Positions 63,506 through 64,000 of a DNA stretch of 64,000 nucleotides are shown piece by piece. Position 1 is the first letter of the stretch. Each line of letters starts with the position of its first letter. This stretch comes from Entoloma clypeatum (Eukaryota > Basidiomycota > Agaricomycetes > Agaricales > Entolomataceae). The stretch lies in contig OY751491.1 in the NCBI GenBank assembly GCA_963565915.1, positions 4,278,001 through 4,342,000 on the forward strand, in the 5' to 3' direction. Made by a program: the position numbers and the translations under genes. The notes beneath the pieces are model-generated. The model did no database searches. It had not been told where the DNA came from and saw only the letters and a list, made by a program, of their open reading frames with translations.

Positions 63506-64000
63506 GGATGTCAGGTCTTTATATCTGTTTTATTCTGGTGGCCAGCATAACGCGTATGTAGAAATCGAAGACGAAATCACGCTTGACATCCCCTATTCAA
63601 GCCCTAGGCAACACTCCGAGGTCTCTGCGCTGCCGATCAAAAGAATCCAAGTCCCCAAAACCATCCTCTCCGAGTCCGAGTCGTACCGGTCGATTCTCGA
63701 GAACTCCTGCTTGGTAAGTATCCGTGATATTGCAACATAAAACAATCCTCGAGCACCCGACTATATACTCCTTCGGCGTTCGAACTTCTTCGCAGTGTCC
63801 ATGGCTTATTCAAGCTACGAGATGCACTACTGGTGCAAGTCCATACTTGGACGTTGGGCGTGATATGATACGGGTACCTCTTCGGCGTCCGTTCTGTCCA
63901 ATGAGTCCTCACATATTGCGCCACAACGATGATCAGTAAAGTATTCCTCTCCTCCGGGTACGAATACTACGCCATAATTGAGGTAGGGAGCCGCAGATTC
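63506..64000. other. Downstream region, possible first exon of a further gene
   Basis: A plus frame at about 63,560-63,713 is open for about 50 codons (DEITLDIPYSSPRQHSEVSA...) and ends at a GTAAGT donor (63,715). It may be an exon of another gene that runs beyond the window. No start codon or family could be assigned. Confidence 0.3.

Overview
This window looks like nuclear DNA of a filamentous basidiomycete, most likely a mushroom-forming Agaricomycete. The evidence is dense short GT-AG introns, micro-exons, a Plavaka transposase, a DUF6532-like gene, chromodomain Ty3/Gypsy elements, and host genes of fungal type (GH5 exo-beta-1,3-glucanase, eIF2-beta, mitochondrial ATP synthase gamma, an MFS monocarboxylate-type transporter). 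No species can be named from sequence alone.

The window has two parts. Positions 1-50,027 are a nested mobile-element landscape. Positions about 50,800-64,000 are gene space with almost no repeats.

Repeat-rich part, left to right. A near-identical inverted duplication of at least 925 bp (1-925 and 15,850-16,774) encloses four things: minisatellite arrays, a small beta-trefoil-like gene, a decayed chromovirus (about 10,090-14,914), and a broken coiled-coil/Cys-rich gene. A 9.06-kb hAT transposon (19,516-28,574) follows. It has 19-bp terminal repeats, an 8-bp target duplication, subterminal repeats, a hAT transposase gene broken by two insertions, and, on the opposite strand, an intact-looking five-exon SPT5-like (NGN+KOW) gene. 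A Plavaka transposase remnant (30,790-38,232, minus) is split by a full-length 6.6-kb Ty3/Gypsy chromovirus (31,167-37,788, TSD CTTAC). A DUF6532-like gene (38,422-40,733) is split by a 490-bp hAT-type MITE. A poly(A)-tailed retroposon is split by a young 6.7-kb Ty1/Copia element (43,263-49,948, minus, TSD ATGTG). That Copia element carries an extra 278-codon ORF which starts inside the 5' LTR and runs through the primer-binding site.

A 20-bp minisatellite family with core GTTGGGC recurs at four loci. One array lies inside a TIR element, and one abuts the broken end of the Plavaka gene.

Gene-rich part. A ten-exon GH5_9-type exo-beta-1,3-glucanase lies on minus. eIF2-beta (minus) and F1-ATPase gamma (plus) are head-to-head, 152 bp apart. 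A 13-exon MFS transporter lies on plus. About 3 kb on each side of the eIF2-beta/ATP3 pair shows no recognised gene.

The most unusual observations are the SPT5-like gene inside a complete hAT element, the LTR-spanning Cys-rich/membrane ORF of the Copia element, the clustered TGACTCA sites in the Gypsy LTR, and the dispersed 20-bp minisatellite. Exon coordinates were worked out by eye from GT-AG signals and frame. No homology search was run.
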